Of a stretch of DNA of 64,000 bases, positions 50,895 to 59,807 are shown piece by piece. Within the stretch, counting starts at the first letter, position 1, and each line of letters starts with the position of its first letter. Both the position numbers and the translations under genes were made by a program. Under the pieces are notes generated by a model. It did no database searches and had not been told where the DNA came from. It saw only the letters and a program-made list of their open reading frames with translations. The DNA comes from JAXLQL01 sp046331625 (GTDB lineage Bacteria; Acidobacteriota; Terriglobia; Bryobacterales; Bryobacteraceae): NCBI GenBank assembly GCA_046331625.1, contig JAXLQL010000023.1, positions 1 to 64,000 on the forward strand, read 5' to 3'.

Positions 50895-51805
50895 TGCGCT
50901 ACGCATGCCAGCTCGCTCCTCAGTTCTTCGAGACCTTCGGCGAACGAGACTCGCGGGCTCCACCCGAGCATCCGCTGCGCCTTCTCGATCGACGCCAGCG
51001 TCTCCTTCGAATCGCCTACCCGGGCCGGACCCTGTCTTTGCTCCGGCGAGATCATGTCCGCCAGCTCCCGCACCGAGACGTTGGCGCCGCTGCCGATGTT
51101 GAATACCTCGCCGCGCACGTCGCTCTCGAATGCGAGAAGGTTCGCCTCCGCCACGTCGCGCACGTGGATGAAGTCCCGCCGCTGCTCCCCCGTCCCGTGG
51201 ATCTCGAGTACCTTGCCCTCGGCCGCGCGCTTCAAGAAGATCCCGAGCACCAGCGCGTAGGCCCCCGTCTCAGGCTGCCGCGGACCGTACACGTTGAAGT
51301 ACCGCAGCACCACCGTTGGCAGGCCGTACAGCTTGTCGAACATCAGGCAGTACTCCTCGCCAACGTACTTCGACAGACCGTAGAAGTTCAGAAAGTCAGG
51401 ACCCATCCCTTCCACATGCGGTACCGGCTGGCTTCCGTAGTAGGTAGACGATCCGCTGTAGACCACCTTCTTCACCCCGGCCTCCTGGGCCGCCGTCAGG
51501 ATGTTCTGCGTGCCCAGCACGTTGCTCGAGGTGCAGGTGGTGAAGTCGTCGAGCGAGGCGGCGGAGCGGCTCATCGCCGCCATGTGAAACACGCTGTCGA
51601 CACCGTGGCAAGCTTCGCGGCAATCAGCCAGGTTGCGGATATCACCCACCAGCAGTTCCGCCTGGGGCAGAACCCACGCTCGCTTGCCGTAGGAAAGGTT
51701 GTCGAGCACCCTCACCCGGTAGCCGCGGCACAACAACAGCTCGCATAAATGGCTCCCGATGAATCCGGCCCCTCCCGTTACTAGAACTCTCTGTGTGCTG
51801 GGCAT
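50891..51805 (-). CDS. NAD-dependent sugar-nucleotide epimerase/dehydratase
   Basis: A 304-residue extended SDR. The NAD-binding GGAGFIGSHL (11-19), the YSGSSTYYGS segment with the catalytic Ser, and Y142/K146 in FYGLSKYVGE are all present. Related to UDP-glucose/GDP-mannose epimerases and dehydratases; the exact sugar is not readable. First gene of the operon ending at 46792, where it would supply a nucleotide sugar to the GT2 protein. Confidence 0.9.
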   Translation of the reverse strand: MPSTQRVLVTGGAGFIGSHLCELLLCRGYRVRVLDNLSYGKRAWVLPQAELLVGDIRNLADCREACHGVDSVFHMAAMSRSAASLDDFTTCTSSNVLGTQNILTAAQEAGVKKVVYSGSSTYYGSQPVPHVEGMGPDFLNFYGLSKYVGEEYCLMFDKLYGLPTVVLRYFNVYGPRQPETGAYALVLGIFLKRAAEGKVLEIHGTGEQRRDFIHVRDVAEANLLAFESDVRGEVFNIGSGANVSVRELADMISPEQRQGPARVGDSKETLASIEKAQRMLGWSPRVSFAEGLEELRSELACVAQ

Positions 51806-51889
51806 GGAAAAGCAGCATGCGCGGACACTCGTTCCGCACCCTGGCCACAGACTAACATCGGTGGAGAAGGAAAGAACTAGGGGAATTCC

Positions 51890-51910
51890 TGAAAGCGGCG
51901 CGGGCTTTCA
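51890..51910 (-). terminator. Short hairpin downstream-side gap, possible terminator
   Basis: TGAAAGC (51890-51896) pairs with GCTTTCA (51904-51910) around a GGCGCGG loop, in the 127-base gap between the 228-codon gene and the epimerase gene. No T-run follows, so a terminator role is only possible. The rest of the gap must contain the operon promoter, which I cannot place. Confidence 0.25.
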
Positions 51911-51932
51911 CCTTGGCTTTCCGCCCCGGCGC

Positions 51933-52619
51933 CTACCGTACGTAGAACAGGCTCAAGCGGGGCAGGCCGGCCCGCTCGAGCAGCCAGCGGTCGAGGAACT
52001 GCTTCTCGAGCATGGCCAACTGCGGAGCGCTCATCTTGCTGCGATAGGGCTTGAGGTGGAAATCGAGTTCGCGCCGCGCGGCCACCAGGTCTTCTTCTGA
52101 CTGGGCGGCCCGGGCGATGGCGATCATCTTGTCTTCGAGCGCCGAGAGCGTCGACTCGAGGTCTTCGAGCTTCCGGTAGCGCTGCTCGGCATCGGCTAGC
52201 GCCGCCGCGAGAGCGTCGCGCACGCCAGCCATCTCCGGGCGCGTCAGCTTCGCCACGCCGCGCTGCAAGTGTTCCTTCAGCTCATCCAGCGTAAATGGCG
52301 CTTCCAGTTCGGCTTTTGGTTCGTCCGGAACCACGCCTTCCATCTTCTGCGCCTCTTCCACCACGGCCTGCGTGCAGTAGGCGAGTCCGTTGATCATCCG
52401 GACCTTGGTCTTCTTCTCGCGCCACTTCTCGAAGGCCACATCGATGCCGCGCAACACGGCTTCGAGCGGGATGCCGGCGTTCTTCCAGGTCTCCACCAGC
52501 GCCCAGTCGAGAGTCGAGAGGCAGAACAAGGCTGTGCCTCGGGCCCGCTGGAAGTGCTCCTCTACTTCGGTGAAGTAGTTGTAGTAGTTCAGATGCCAAG
52601 GTTCGTCGTTCGAGCTCAC
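51933..52619 (-). CDS. Helical protein of unknown function
   Basis: A 228-residue soluble protein with no signal peptide. The first 100 residues (WHLNYYNYFTEVEEHFQRAR, LFCLSTLDWALVETWKNAG, EAVLRGIDVAFEKW, VRMINGLAYCTQAVVEEA) form several well-defined helices with Trp and Tyr, and the remainder is coiled-coil-like with many Glu and Lys. I have no family name for it. Proteins beginning in this manner are, to my knowledge, seen in other acidobacterial genomes, but I cannot verify this. It stands alone between the epimerase operon and repeat elements. Confidence 0.65.
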   Translation of the reverse strand: MSSNDEPWHLNYYNYFTEVEEHFQRARGTALFCLSTLDWALVETWKNAGIPLEAVLRGIDVAFEKWREKKTKVRMINGLAYCTQAVVEEAQKMEGVVPDEPKAELEAPFTLDELKEHLQRGVAKLTRPEMAGVRDALAAALADAEQRYRKLEDLESTLSALEDKMIAIARAAQSEEDLVAARRELDFHLKPYRSKMSAPQLAMLEKQFLDRWLLERAGLPRLSLFYVR

Positions 52620-52663
52620 TCATCTACTCCCAGAACGCTTCGTTCGATCGCCATGCCCCGGTG

Positions 52664-52706
52664 TGGGGCAGGCTTTAGCCTGCGCGGGACTTAAGTCCCG
52701 CTGCCG
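52664..52706. repeat. REP-like double hairpin, copy 1 of 2
   Basis: GCAGGC (52668-52673) pairs with GCCTGC (52678-52683), followed at once by the 18-base perfect palindrome GCGGGACTTAAGTCCCGC (52684-52701). The identical palindrome recurs at 52792-52809, 108 bases away. Related units are at 13719-13816, 57485-57529 and 59728-59807. It lies between two genes and encodes no protein. Confidence 0.75.
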
Positions 52707-52770
52707 ATCGACGCACATGCGCTCGTCGAACGCTCCGAACGCGGACCTTGGATCGTGGTTCAATCTCCGT

Positions 52771-52813
52771 GTAGGGCGGGCTTTAGCCAGCGCGGGACTT
52801 AAGTCCCGCTTCC
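52771..52813. repeat. REP-like double hairpin, copy 2 of 2
   Basis: GTAGGGCGGGCTTTAGCC opens the unit, with its hairpin 3' arm partly changed (CCAGC instead of CCCGC), followed by GCGGGACTTAAGTCCCGC (52792-52809). The GTAGGGCGG start equals the terminal repeat of the element at 13719. The copy precedes birA on its downstream side and may affect transcript ends. Confidence 0.75.
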
Positions 52814-52858
52814 GGAACCTTGCACACCCGTCCAGGTGCCACGCTTCTCCACGCAGGC

Positions 52859-53605
52859 TCACAGCGGTCGCACGCCTCCCGCCAATATCCGAACTCGCTC
52901 ACCGTCATCCTTACGAATCCAAAGAAAGCCGTCGTCATCCAGCCCATCGGTGACTCCGCGCAACCCAGCATCGGCCGTGACGCGCTTGCCCTGCACATAG
53001 CTCGAAGAGCGCGAGAACTCGTCGATCAGACGGCGGCCACCCTCGGTCCCGGCGCGGAGCACCCACGCATCGAGCGCCTGCAGCAGTTCCACCAGCAACG
53101 CCTCCCGCTCCACGAGCCGGCCAGCTTCGAGCAAGAGCGACGTGGCGGGCGTAGCCAACCCCGGCGGAAACCGCTTCTGCGAGACGTTGACTCCAATGCC
53201 AACCACCGCGGCTCCAGCTTCGATCTGCGTGAGGATGCCGGCGACCTTCCGCTCGCCCGCGAGCACGTCATTGGGCCAACGCAGGTCGCACGTGAGGCCC
53301 CCGGTGGTACGAATGGAGTCGCGCACGGCGAGTCCCGCAGCGAGCGTCAGCGCGGGAAACGTCTCGGCGGGAAACGGCAGCCGCAGGACCACCGACACAT
53401 ACAGACCCGTACCCGGAGGCGAGTGCCAACTGCGGCCATGGCGGCCGCGCCCGGCGGTCTGCTCGTCCGCACCGACGGCGGTCCCCGAAGGGCACAGTTC
53501 GCGGGCGAGGCGCGCGGCCTCGGTCATCGTCGTCGCGATGGTGGCGTGCCATTCAATGCGGCGTCCCGGAAGGGTGGCGCGGACGCGGTCGAGGTCAAGG
53601 GTCAT
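52859..53605 (-). CDS. birA: Biotin-[acetyl-CoA-carboxylase] ligase, no DNA-binding domain
   Basis: 248 residues from ATG 53605 (an upstream extension is open but unlike the family). The catalytic loop GRGRHGRSWHSPPGTG, ADEQTAGRG just before it, and LRWPNDVLAGERKVAGILTQ with the catalytic Lys are all present. The N-terminal winged helix of E. coli BirA is lacking, so it is a monofunctional class I-type ligase and not a repressor. Pyruvate carboxylase at 31355 is a likely client. It is divergent from the exported helical protein, 84 bases apart. Confidence 0.92.
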   Translation of the reverse strand: MTLDLDRVRATLPGRRIEWHATIATTMTEAARLARELCPSGTAVGADEQTAGRGRHGRSWHSPPGTGLYVSVVLRLPFPAETFPALTLAAGLAVRDSIRTTGGLTCDLRWPNDVLAGERKVAGILTQIEAGAAVVGIGVNVSQKRFPPGLATPATSLLLEAGRLVEREALLVELLQALDAWVLRAGTEGGRRLIDEFSRSSSYVQGKRVTADAGLRGVTDGLDDDGFLWIRKDDGERVRILAGGVRPL

Positions 53606-53689
53606 ATCGCCGGAAGGTTCGAACGGGGTGGAATTTCGAGGATAGCGCAGCCGCCCACCACGCTGCTCCTCGCGCTTGATACGCTTCGA

Positions 53690-55984
53690 ATGGATATGCG
53701 AGTCATTCGAAGACACGCGGGCGCAGTAGCCATAGCGCTGCTCACATCGCTACCGGCGACAGCGGGCGCGAGACATGACTTCGATCGCGCAGTGTTCTTC
53801 TACTCGTTCCATCCCGACGTGCCGATGTCGCGCTTCATCGCGGGCGAGATCGGGATCCCCGAGCCTAGCCACGCGTACATTTACCACTTCGCCGCGTATC
53901 GCTACTTCGAAGGCAAGCCGCTCACTCGGGCCGAGCAGCAGCGATGGCTCGCCGTCTGGAAGCCGCGCGCCGAGATGAACTGGTTCGGCGGGTCAGATGA
54001 CCGGCAGCAGTGGCTCGCGCAACGGGCGCGCGTGAAATTGCCCGCGGCCGAGAGCAAGCCCCAATACAGAGTCCGGGGGGACTTCGTTGCCGAGCCGGCT
54101 TGTGCGCAAGACGCGTTCGATACGGCCGCTCGCACGCTTGCCGCCCGCATCTCGCGCTTTGGCGCCGATAGCGCAGAGGTGCGGTTCTGGACACAAGGGC
54201 AGGACGTTGTGTTCGCCGCTTGTGCGGGCAAGGGATACGCGGGACTCGATCGCGCACCAGCCGCGATGCCCGTACTGATTCGCGCCGATCGCGACTACCA
54301 GATCGCCGCGGCACTCTTCTATGCGAGCCGGTACGATGAGGCCATCTCCGCCTTTCGCGCTATCGCGAAAGACCCATCTTCGCAGTGGCGCGTGTGGGCT
54401 CCGTATCAGGTGGGGCGCACGATGCTGGCACGGGCGCGGGCCAAGCAGGGCGATCTGCGTGACGCGGAGAAGCAATTCCGAGCCGTGGTCGCGGACCCGG
54501 CCCTCCGCGAGACTCACGCCGCGGCGGAGCGTTTGCTCATACGGTGCGTGATGATCACCGATCGCAGAGCCGCCATGGCGCGCTTGAGCGAACGACTGCT
54601 GAACGGAACCTGGAGCGAGAGCGATCTTTGGATGTACCTCGATGGCCTCGAGTGGCTGGCGGGAGACCCCTGGCGCCGGCCCCCAAAGCCGACGGTTCCC
54701 GCGGGCAATCGTCCACCCGATGCGCTGAGTCAGTGGATCCTCGCTTTCCGCTACGGCGTTGACGCCAGCACAGCGATCTCCACATGGAAGAGAACCGGAT
54801 CGCGCGCGTGGTTGTACGCGGCCCTGTGGTACTCGCGCGAGAGTGCCACGCCGGAGCTCCTGGATGCTGCGCGGCAGCTCCCGCAGCCGGTGATGCATTA
54901 CGCCGCATCGCGGGTGCTACTCGAGAAGGGACAATTCGACACTGCGCGGGAGCTTGCGGACAAGGCCGCCGCGCAGTTGGCGATGCTGCCATCGGCCCAC
55001 AATCGCGCTCTGCAGTTGCGCGCGCAGTTGTCGGCGACCCCGGAAGAGTTCGCCCGCCTCGCGGCGCGCAAGGTGGTGGTATCGTCGAGCGAATTTGACC
55101 CCGCCGAGTGGAAGTCCCACGACGACCGCAGCTATTGGGAGCGGGGAGCTGACCCATCGGAAATCGACAAGTTCGCGGCACGAAGAAGAGCGCTCCGAGT
55201 GCTTCCGCGATTCGACGACCGCGCCGCCGACATCTTCAACGAGCGCATTCCGCTGCTCATCCTGGTCCGTCTCGCCGAATCTGGCGACCTGCCACCGCAC
55301 ATCCGTCAAGAACTCGCCGTCGTCGCGTGGCTCCGCGCGGTGCTGCTTTCGCGCATCGAGGTTGCCCGTCGAGCCGCCCCTTTGGTGGCCAAGGCGATTC
55401 CTGCCGTGGCTCCGGCAGCGCAACGATACCTCGCCGCGCCTTCCGGCCAGAATGCCGCGCTGGTGCTGCTCGAATTACCCGGTGCGCGGCCGTATGTGAG
55501 CCGGGGCTATGGCCGCGCGCTGCCGATCACCGAGTGCGAGGAACTCGGCAGAAACTGGTGGTTCCGTCTCAACGAAGAGCAGATGCACGGAATCGACATG
55601 CCCTACAACCGCGCCGGCAGCATGGGCCGCGAGCTTCCTTCGTCTCCGCTGCTTCCGAAACGTTTGCCCTTCTTGACTGACGTCGAACAGCGCGAAGCTG
55701 CCGCGGAAAGCGAGGCTCTTCGGAGTACGAAGGGCGGGGTCCAGTATGTTTCCGAGTACACGATGGACGCCCTACGCAACAACCCTAGCCGGGCCGATGC
55801 GCCACAACTTCTCCGCCGCTTGCTGGACGGGGCTCGACGCGGCCCTTGGCCAGTGGCTCCTGACGATGACGACAAGTATCCGGCCCTTGCCGAGGCGTGG
55901 CGGCTGTTTTCCACCCGCTATCGAAGTTCGCCGTCGTTCCGCAACTTTGATCCGTGGGAGCTGCCCTACGGAGTCGTGCAGTAA
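53690..55984 (+). CDS. Large exported helical-repeat protein of unknown function
   Basis: 764 residues from ATG 53690 (ATG 53696 also possible). The frame is open far upstream but is antisense to birA there. The signal peptide is about residues 8-30 (GAVAIALLTSLPATAGA). The remainder is a long series of helical units: YQIAAALFYASRYDEAISAFRAIA, RTMLARARAKQGDLRDAEKQFRAVV and YAASRVLLEKGQFDTARELADKAAAQ look like TPR/SEL1-type repeats. The end is rich in Pro/Trp (YGVVQ stop). The ceramidase-like gene follows after 11 bases, so the two may be cotranscribed. Confidence 0.7.
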   Translation: MDMRVIRRHAGAVAIALLTSLPATAGARHDFDRAVFFYSFHPDVPMSRFIAGEIGIPEPSHAYIYHFAAYRYFEGKPLTRAEQQRWLAVWKPRAEMNWFGGSDDRQQWLAQRARVKLPAAESKPQYRVRGDFVAEPACAQDAFDTAARTLAARISRFGADSAEVRFWTQGQDVVFAACAGKGYAGLDRAPAAMPVLIRADRDYQIAAALFYASRYDEAISAFRAIAKDPSSQWRVWAPYQVGRTMLARARAKQGDLRDAEKQFRAVVADPALRETHAAAERLLIRCVMITDRRAAMARLSERLLNGTWSESDLWMYLDGLEWLAGDPWRRPPKPTVPAGNRPPDALSQWILAFRYGVDASTAISTWKRTGSRAWLYAALWYSRESATPELLDAARQLPQPVMHYAASRVLLEKGQFDTARELADKAAAQLAMLPSAHNRALQLRAQLSATPEEFARLAARKVVVSSSEFDPAEWKSHDDRSYWERGADPSEIDKFAARRRALRVLPRFDDRAADIFNERIPLLILVRLAESGDLPPHIRQELAVVAWLRAVLLSRIEVARRAAPLVAKAIPAVAPAAQRYLAAPSGQNAALVLLELPGARPYVSRGYGRALPITECEELGRNWWFRLNEEQMHGIDMPYNRAGSMGRELPSSPLLPKRLPFLTDVEQREAAAESEALRSTKGGVQYVSEYTMDALRNNPSRADAPQLLRRLLDGARRGPWPVAPDDDDKYPALAEAWRLFSTRYRSSPSFRNFDPWELPYGVVQ

Positions 55985-55995
55985 CATGAGACGCG

Positions 55996-57474
55996 ATGCT
56001 CCTCGCGCTTCTGCTCCTCCCTTCCCTGGCCTTCGCCGCCCTCCGCGCCGGAACTGGCCGCGCCGACATCACTGACCGCGACGCGGGCCCCGTCAACGAT
56101 CCTTCCTACGTCAAAGCTCTTGCCCTCGACGACGGCGCCACTCGTGCGGTGGTCATCACCATCGACGTCGTCGCCCTCGCCGAGATCGGCCGGCTCGACA
56201 ACGGCTTCATGGCGCGAATCCGTGCCGAACTCGAGCGCGATCCCGGCATCCCCGCGCGCAACGTCATCGCCAACGCGAGCCACACGCACTCGATCATCCG
56301 GCGCGATACCGACAAGCTCACCGTCCAGGCAGTACGCGAAGCTTGGCGGAACCTCACGCCCGTGCGCGCCGGAGCTGGCCGCGGCCACGAGGACCGCATC
56401 TCCGAGAACCGCCGCATGTACTTGAAGAGCGGCGCGCAGGCAGACATGCGCCGCGCCTATTCGATGCCGCGTGACCAGGATGTCGCGAGCACCGGCCCCA
56501 TCGATCCCGAGATCGGCCTCCTGCGGTTCGATCGCCTCGACGGCAAGCCGCTCGCCGTGGTCTACAACTTCGCCGCCCATCCGATCATGGCCGTTCCCAA
56601 CGGTGGCAACACGGCGGACTATCCGGCCTTCGCGTCTCGAGCCATCGAAGAGAACCTGGGCGACGGCGTGCTCGCGTTCTTCATCCAGGGCTGCGGCGGA
56701 GACATCAATCCGGCCAAGTACAAAGACACGCACGTTCCTCACGATGCCGAACCGCTCGGGAATCGCCTGGGTCTCGCGGCCCTGCGCGCGGTGCGCAACA
56801 TCCGGACTCGCGACACCGCGAGTTTCCGACTCATCAATGAGACTCTCACGATTCCGCGCGCGGCCGACTTCGAACAGCGCATGTCCGCCGTGCGCGCCAA
56901 GCTCGATGGGCTGGTGAAATCGCTGCAAGGGACCAACCTCAACTTCAAAACATTTCTCGAACTTTACGTGCAGCAGAAGCTTGCCCCCGATGCGCCCGCC
57001 TACTACGTACACCGCTACCAGCACGAGAAAGCGGTTGGCCTCCAGGATCTCGCCAAGATGGACGCCGACAATCGCGCCGATGTCGCGGCGTACCTGCGCA
57101 ATATTGAGACCATGGAAGAGATCACGCGTCTGCAGACCAACCTGGCGCTGCTCGAGAAACATCACGCTGAAGCGGCCGGGCGCAAGACGATGGACGTCGA
57201 AGTGGTGGGCCTGCGAATCGGCGATTTCAACCTGGTCACGTTCCCCGGTGAGCTCACGGTCGAGATCGGACTCGGCATCAAGAAGCGGGCCCGGGCTCCG
57301 TTCACCTTCGTGGCCGGCTACACGAACGGCTATCTCTACTACACGGCGACTGCGGAGCAACGTAAGAACTCGGGTTATGCGCAAGAGGATTGCGACGTGA
57401 TGGTGGCGCCCGAGTGGCAGGCGATTTTCGAGAGCAAGGCGGAGTCGATTCTGGGTCGGCTCGCCGCTCAGTGA
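55996..57474 (+). CDS. Exported neutral/alkaline ceramidase-like hydrolase
   Basis: A 492-residue protein with signal peptide MLLALLLLPSLAFAA. The N-terminal domain of neutral ceramidase is recognised: RAGTGRADITDRDAGPVND, VIANASHTHS and FAAHPIMAVPNGGNTADYP, where His residues bind zinc, and FFIQGCGGDINPAKY. The last ~60 residues hold VAGYTNGYLYY, which corresponds to the other zinc-side motif. The C-terminal immunoglobulin-like domain of true ceramidases is missing or short, so another substrate is possible. No sphingolipid genes lie nearby. Confidence 0.8.
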   Translation: MLLALLLLPSLAFAALRAGTGRADITDRDAGPVNDPSYVKALALDDGATRAVVITIDVVALAEIGRLDNGFMARIRAELERDPGIPARNVIANASHTHSIIRRDTDKLTVQAVREAWRNLTPVRAGAGRGHEDRISENRRMYLKSGAQADMRRAYSMPRDQDVASTGPIDPEIGLLRFDRLDGKPLAVVYNFAAHPIMAVPNGGNTADYPAFASRAIEENLGDGVLAFFIQGCGGDINPAKYKDTHVPHDAEPLGNRLGLAALRAVRNIRTRDTASFRLINETLTIPRAADFEQRMSAVRAKLDGLVKSLQGTNLNFKTFLELYVQQKLAPDAPAYYVHRYQHEKAVGLQDLAKMDADNRADVAAYLRNIETMEEITRLQTNLALLEKHHAEAAGRKTMDVEVVGLRIGDFNLVTFPGELTVEIGLGIKKRARAPFTFVAGYTNGYLYYTATAEQRKNSGYAQEDCDVMVAPEWQAIFESKAESILGRLAAQ

Positions 57475-57484
57475 AATTCGGCTT

Positions 57485-57529
57485 GTGGGGCAGGCTTTCA
57501 GCCTGCAGCGGGACTTCCAGTCCCGCTGA
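57485..57529. repeat. REP-like double hairpin
   Basis: GCAGGCT (57490-57496) pairs with AGCCTGC (57500-57506) with a TTC loop, followed by AGCGGGACT (57507-57515) pairing with AGTCCCGCT (57519-57527) with a TCC loop. It has the same order and similar arms as the units near 52.7 kb. It lies 10 bases after the ceramidase-like stop, and the promoter of the SDR gene must lie between it and 57616. Confidence 0.75.
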
Positions 57530-57616
57530 CAAAGCGGAACGATCCAAATTAACTCGCCGGCCATCCGCGCAGTGATACATTGGACCTCTGTACTCCAATC
57601 ACAGAGGAGCCTCGAA

Positions 57617-58426
57617 ATGGATCTTGGTTTGAACGGCCGGGTGGCCGTGGTCACCGGCGGAGCGAGCGGCATCGGTCGCGCCATCGCCCGCGAACTCGCC
57701 CTGGAAAAAGCCCGTGTCGCGATCTGGGACTTGGCGTCGAACACGGTCGAGGTCGCCGCTGAACTCGCGAAGGAAACCGGCGCCGAGACGCTCGGGTGCG
57801 TGGTGAACATCACGGATACAGCCACGATCGAAGCGGCACGAGCGGCCACTGTGGCGAAGTTCGGTCCGGTGGACCACGTCGTCCACGCCGCCGCAATGGG
57901 CTCGGGCAAGTTCGGATTCCCGTTCACCAACTTGACCGCCGCTGATTGGCCACGCGTGCTCGACGTGAACATCATGGGCATGGTCCACGTGGCGCATGCC
58001 ATGGCCCCGGCGATGATGGAGCGCCGCTCGGGCTCTTTCGTCTTCATCGCTTCCGTTGCGGGGCAAATGGGTTCGCCCACCGATCCGCCCTACAGCGCTT
58101 CCAAGGCCGCGAATATCAACTTCGCGCAATGCATGGCCAAGGATCTGGCCAGCTACGGAGTTCGCGTGAACACCGTCTGCCCCGGCATGGTTCAGACGCC
58201 GCTCAACAAGGCGGTATGGAAATCCTGGCACGATCAGCAACCGCCCGATCAGCGTCAGGACTACGAGACTTGGGCCGGCGAGAAGGTGAAGAAGGTGGTC
58301 CCATTGGGCCGCTGGCAAACGCCGGGCGACATCGCCAACATGGTGGTGTTTCTCGCTTCACCCCGCGCGGCGCAGATCACCGGACAGACCATCAACGTGG
58401 ATGGCGGCTTCGTCATGCACTGGTAG
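57617..58426 (+). CDS. Short-chain dehydrogenase/reductase
   Basis: 269 residues from ATG 57617, preceded by GAGGAG at good distance. Classical SDR: VVTGGASGIGRAIA cofactor loop, N118 in LDVNIMGMV, S146 in FIASVAGQ and Y159-x-x-x-K163 in PPYSASKAAN. The NVDGGFVMHW end is typical of 3-oxoacyl-ACP-reductase-like members that act on many alcohols. The Asp after strand 2 (IWDLAS) suggests NAD preference. An amidohydrolase gene starts 8 bases downstream. Confidence 0.9.
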   Translation: MDLGLNGRVAVVTGGASGIGRAIARELALEKARVAIWDLASNTVEVAAELAKETGAETLGCVVNITDTATIEAARAATVAKFGPVDHVVHAAAMGSGKFGFPFTNLTAADWPRVLDVNIMGMVHVAHAMAPAMMERRSGSFVFIASVAGQMGSPTDPPYSASKAANINFAQCMAKDLASYGVRVNTVCPGMVQTPLNKAVWKSWHDQQPPDQRQDYETWAGEKVKKVVPLGRWQTPGDIANMVVFLASPRAAQITGQTINVDGGFVMHW

Positions 58427-58434
58427 GAACTCTC

Positions 58435-59727
58435 ATGAAACATGCAATCCTGATTCTGACAATGGCCGGCCTGGCTTCGGCGCAGGCGCAGTATGATCTG
58501 CTGCTCAAGGGCGGCCACCTCATCGATCCCAAGAACAAAATCAGTGCTCCGCGTGATGTGGCCATCAAAGACCGCCGCATTGCCGCCGTGGCGCCTTCCA
58601 TCCCCGCAGCGCAGGCGCGTAAAGTGGTGGATGTCTCCGGACTCTACGTCACGCCCGGACTCATCGATCTCCACGCGCACGTCTTCGCCGGATCGCTGGG
58701 CGGCAAGCTCGCGGGCGGACACACCAGCATTTTCCCCGACAACTTCGCGCCGCGCGTGGGCGTAACCACCGTGGTGGACGCGGGTTCGTCCGGCCGCCAC
58801 AACTTCGCCGAGTTCAAGAAGACCGTGATCGATCAGGCTCGCACGCGCGTGCTGGCGCTGCTCAACATCGGCGGGCAAGGCATGCAGGGCGATCAGCACG
58901 AGCAGGACGTCTCCGATATGGACGCCAAGGCTGCAGCGGACCTCGCCATCGCCAATCGCACGACGATCGTCGGCTTCAAGGTGGCGCACTATCGCGGGCC
59001 TGACTGGACTCCGGTGGAGCGCGGCGTCCAGGCAGGCACCGCTGCCAACATTCCGGTGATGATCGATTTCGGCGAGTTTCGTCCCGAGCGCCCCTTCCAG
59101 GATCTGGTGTTGAAGAAGCTGCGCCCGGGCGACATCTACACGCATTGCTTCTATGCACCGGTGCCGATGGTCGATGCGAACGGGAAGTTGCTGCCCTACC
59201 TGTTCGAAGCGCGCAAGCGCGGCGTGATCTTCGATGTCGGCCATGGCGGCGCGGCGTTCGAGTTCCGGCAGGCGGTGCCCGCGGTGAAGCAAGGTTTTCC
59301 GCCGGATTCGATCTCCACGGACGTGCACAGCGGCAGCATCAACGCTGGAATGAAGGACCAGCTCAATGTGATGTCGAAGTTCTTGAGCATGGGCATGCCG
59401 CTCGATGAAGTGATCCTGCGGTCGACATGGAATCCGGCCAAGATCATTCATCGCGAGCAGATCGGGCATTTGTCGATCGGTGCCATCGCCGACATCGCCG
59501 TGCTGCGGCAGGAAAAGGGCGACTACGGTTTCGTCGATTCCTACGGCGCCGGAATGCGGGGAGCACTTCGGCTGACCAACGAACTCACGGTCGCGTCGGG
59601 GTTGGTGATCTTCGATCAGAACGCGCGCACAAGGACGAACTGGGACAAGCTAGGGCTGTATCAGGGACAGGGCGAACCGTACTGGGATGGCTCGCGTGGC
59701 GGTGGCCGCCCGATGCCGCTCCAGTAA
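58435..59727 (+). CDS. Exported amidohydrolase/deacetylase family metallohydrolase
   Basis: 430 residues from ATG 58435, with AGGAA upstream; the signal peptide is MKHAILILTMAGLASAQAQ. The dinuclear-metal TIM barrel is intact: H80-x-H82 in LIDLHAHVF, the carboxylated K182 in GFKVAHYRG, H237 (IYTHCFY), H270 (FDVGHGG) and D296 (STDVHSG). Dihydroorotases and D-aminoacylases share these marks; the substrate is unknown. An N-terminal leader is unusual for the family and suggests a periplasmic substrate. It is probably cotranscribed with the SDR. Confidence 0.87.
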   Translation: MKHAILILTMAGLASAQAQYDLLLKGGHLIDPKNKISAPRDVAIKDRRIAAVAPSIPAAQARKVVDVSGLYVTPGLIDLHAHVFAGSLGGKLAGGHTSIFPDNFAPRVGVTTVVDAGSSGRHNFAEFKKTVIDQARTRVLALLNIGGQGMQGDQHEQDVSDMDAKAAADLAIANRTTIVGFKVAHYRGPDWTPVERGVQAGTAANIPVMIDFGEFRPERPFQDLVLKKLRPGDIYTHCFYAPVPMVDANGKLLPYLFEARKRGVIFDVGHGGAAFEFRQAVPAVKQGFPPDSISTDVHSGSINAGMKDQLNVMSKFLSMGMPLDEVILRSTWNPAKIIHREQIGHLSIGAIADIAVLRQEKGDYGFVDSYGAGMRGALRLTNELTVASGLVIFDQNARTRTNWDKLGLYQGQGEPYWDGSRGGGRPMPLQ

Positions 59728-59807
59728 GGCGGACCTACGGTCCGCTCAGGGACGTTCCGTCCCGGCGGCGGGCGACCACAGGTCCCCCAGCGGACGACAC
59801 GTCCTCC
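59728..59807. repeat. REP-like hairpin cluster between convergent genes
   Basis: GCGGACC (59729-59735) pairs with GGTCCGC (59739-59745), followed by GGGACG (59749-59754) pairing with CGTCCC (59758-59763), then further degenerate arms up to GTCCTCCCTAC. The first stem equals the last stem of the element at 13719. It fills the gap between the convergent amidohydrolase and cinA genes and may terminate both. Confidence 0.7.

Noticed and set aside
52820..53689. 870-base N-terminal extension of the exported helical-repeat protein
   Set aside because: It is antisense to birA and would bury the signal peptide.
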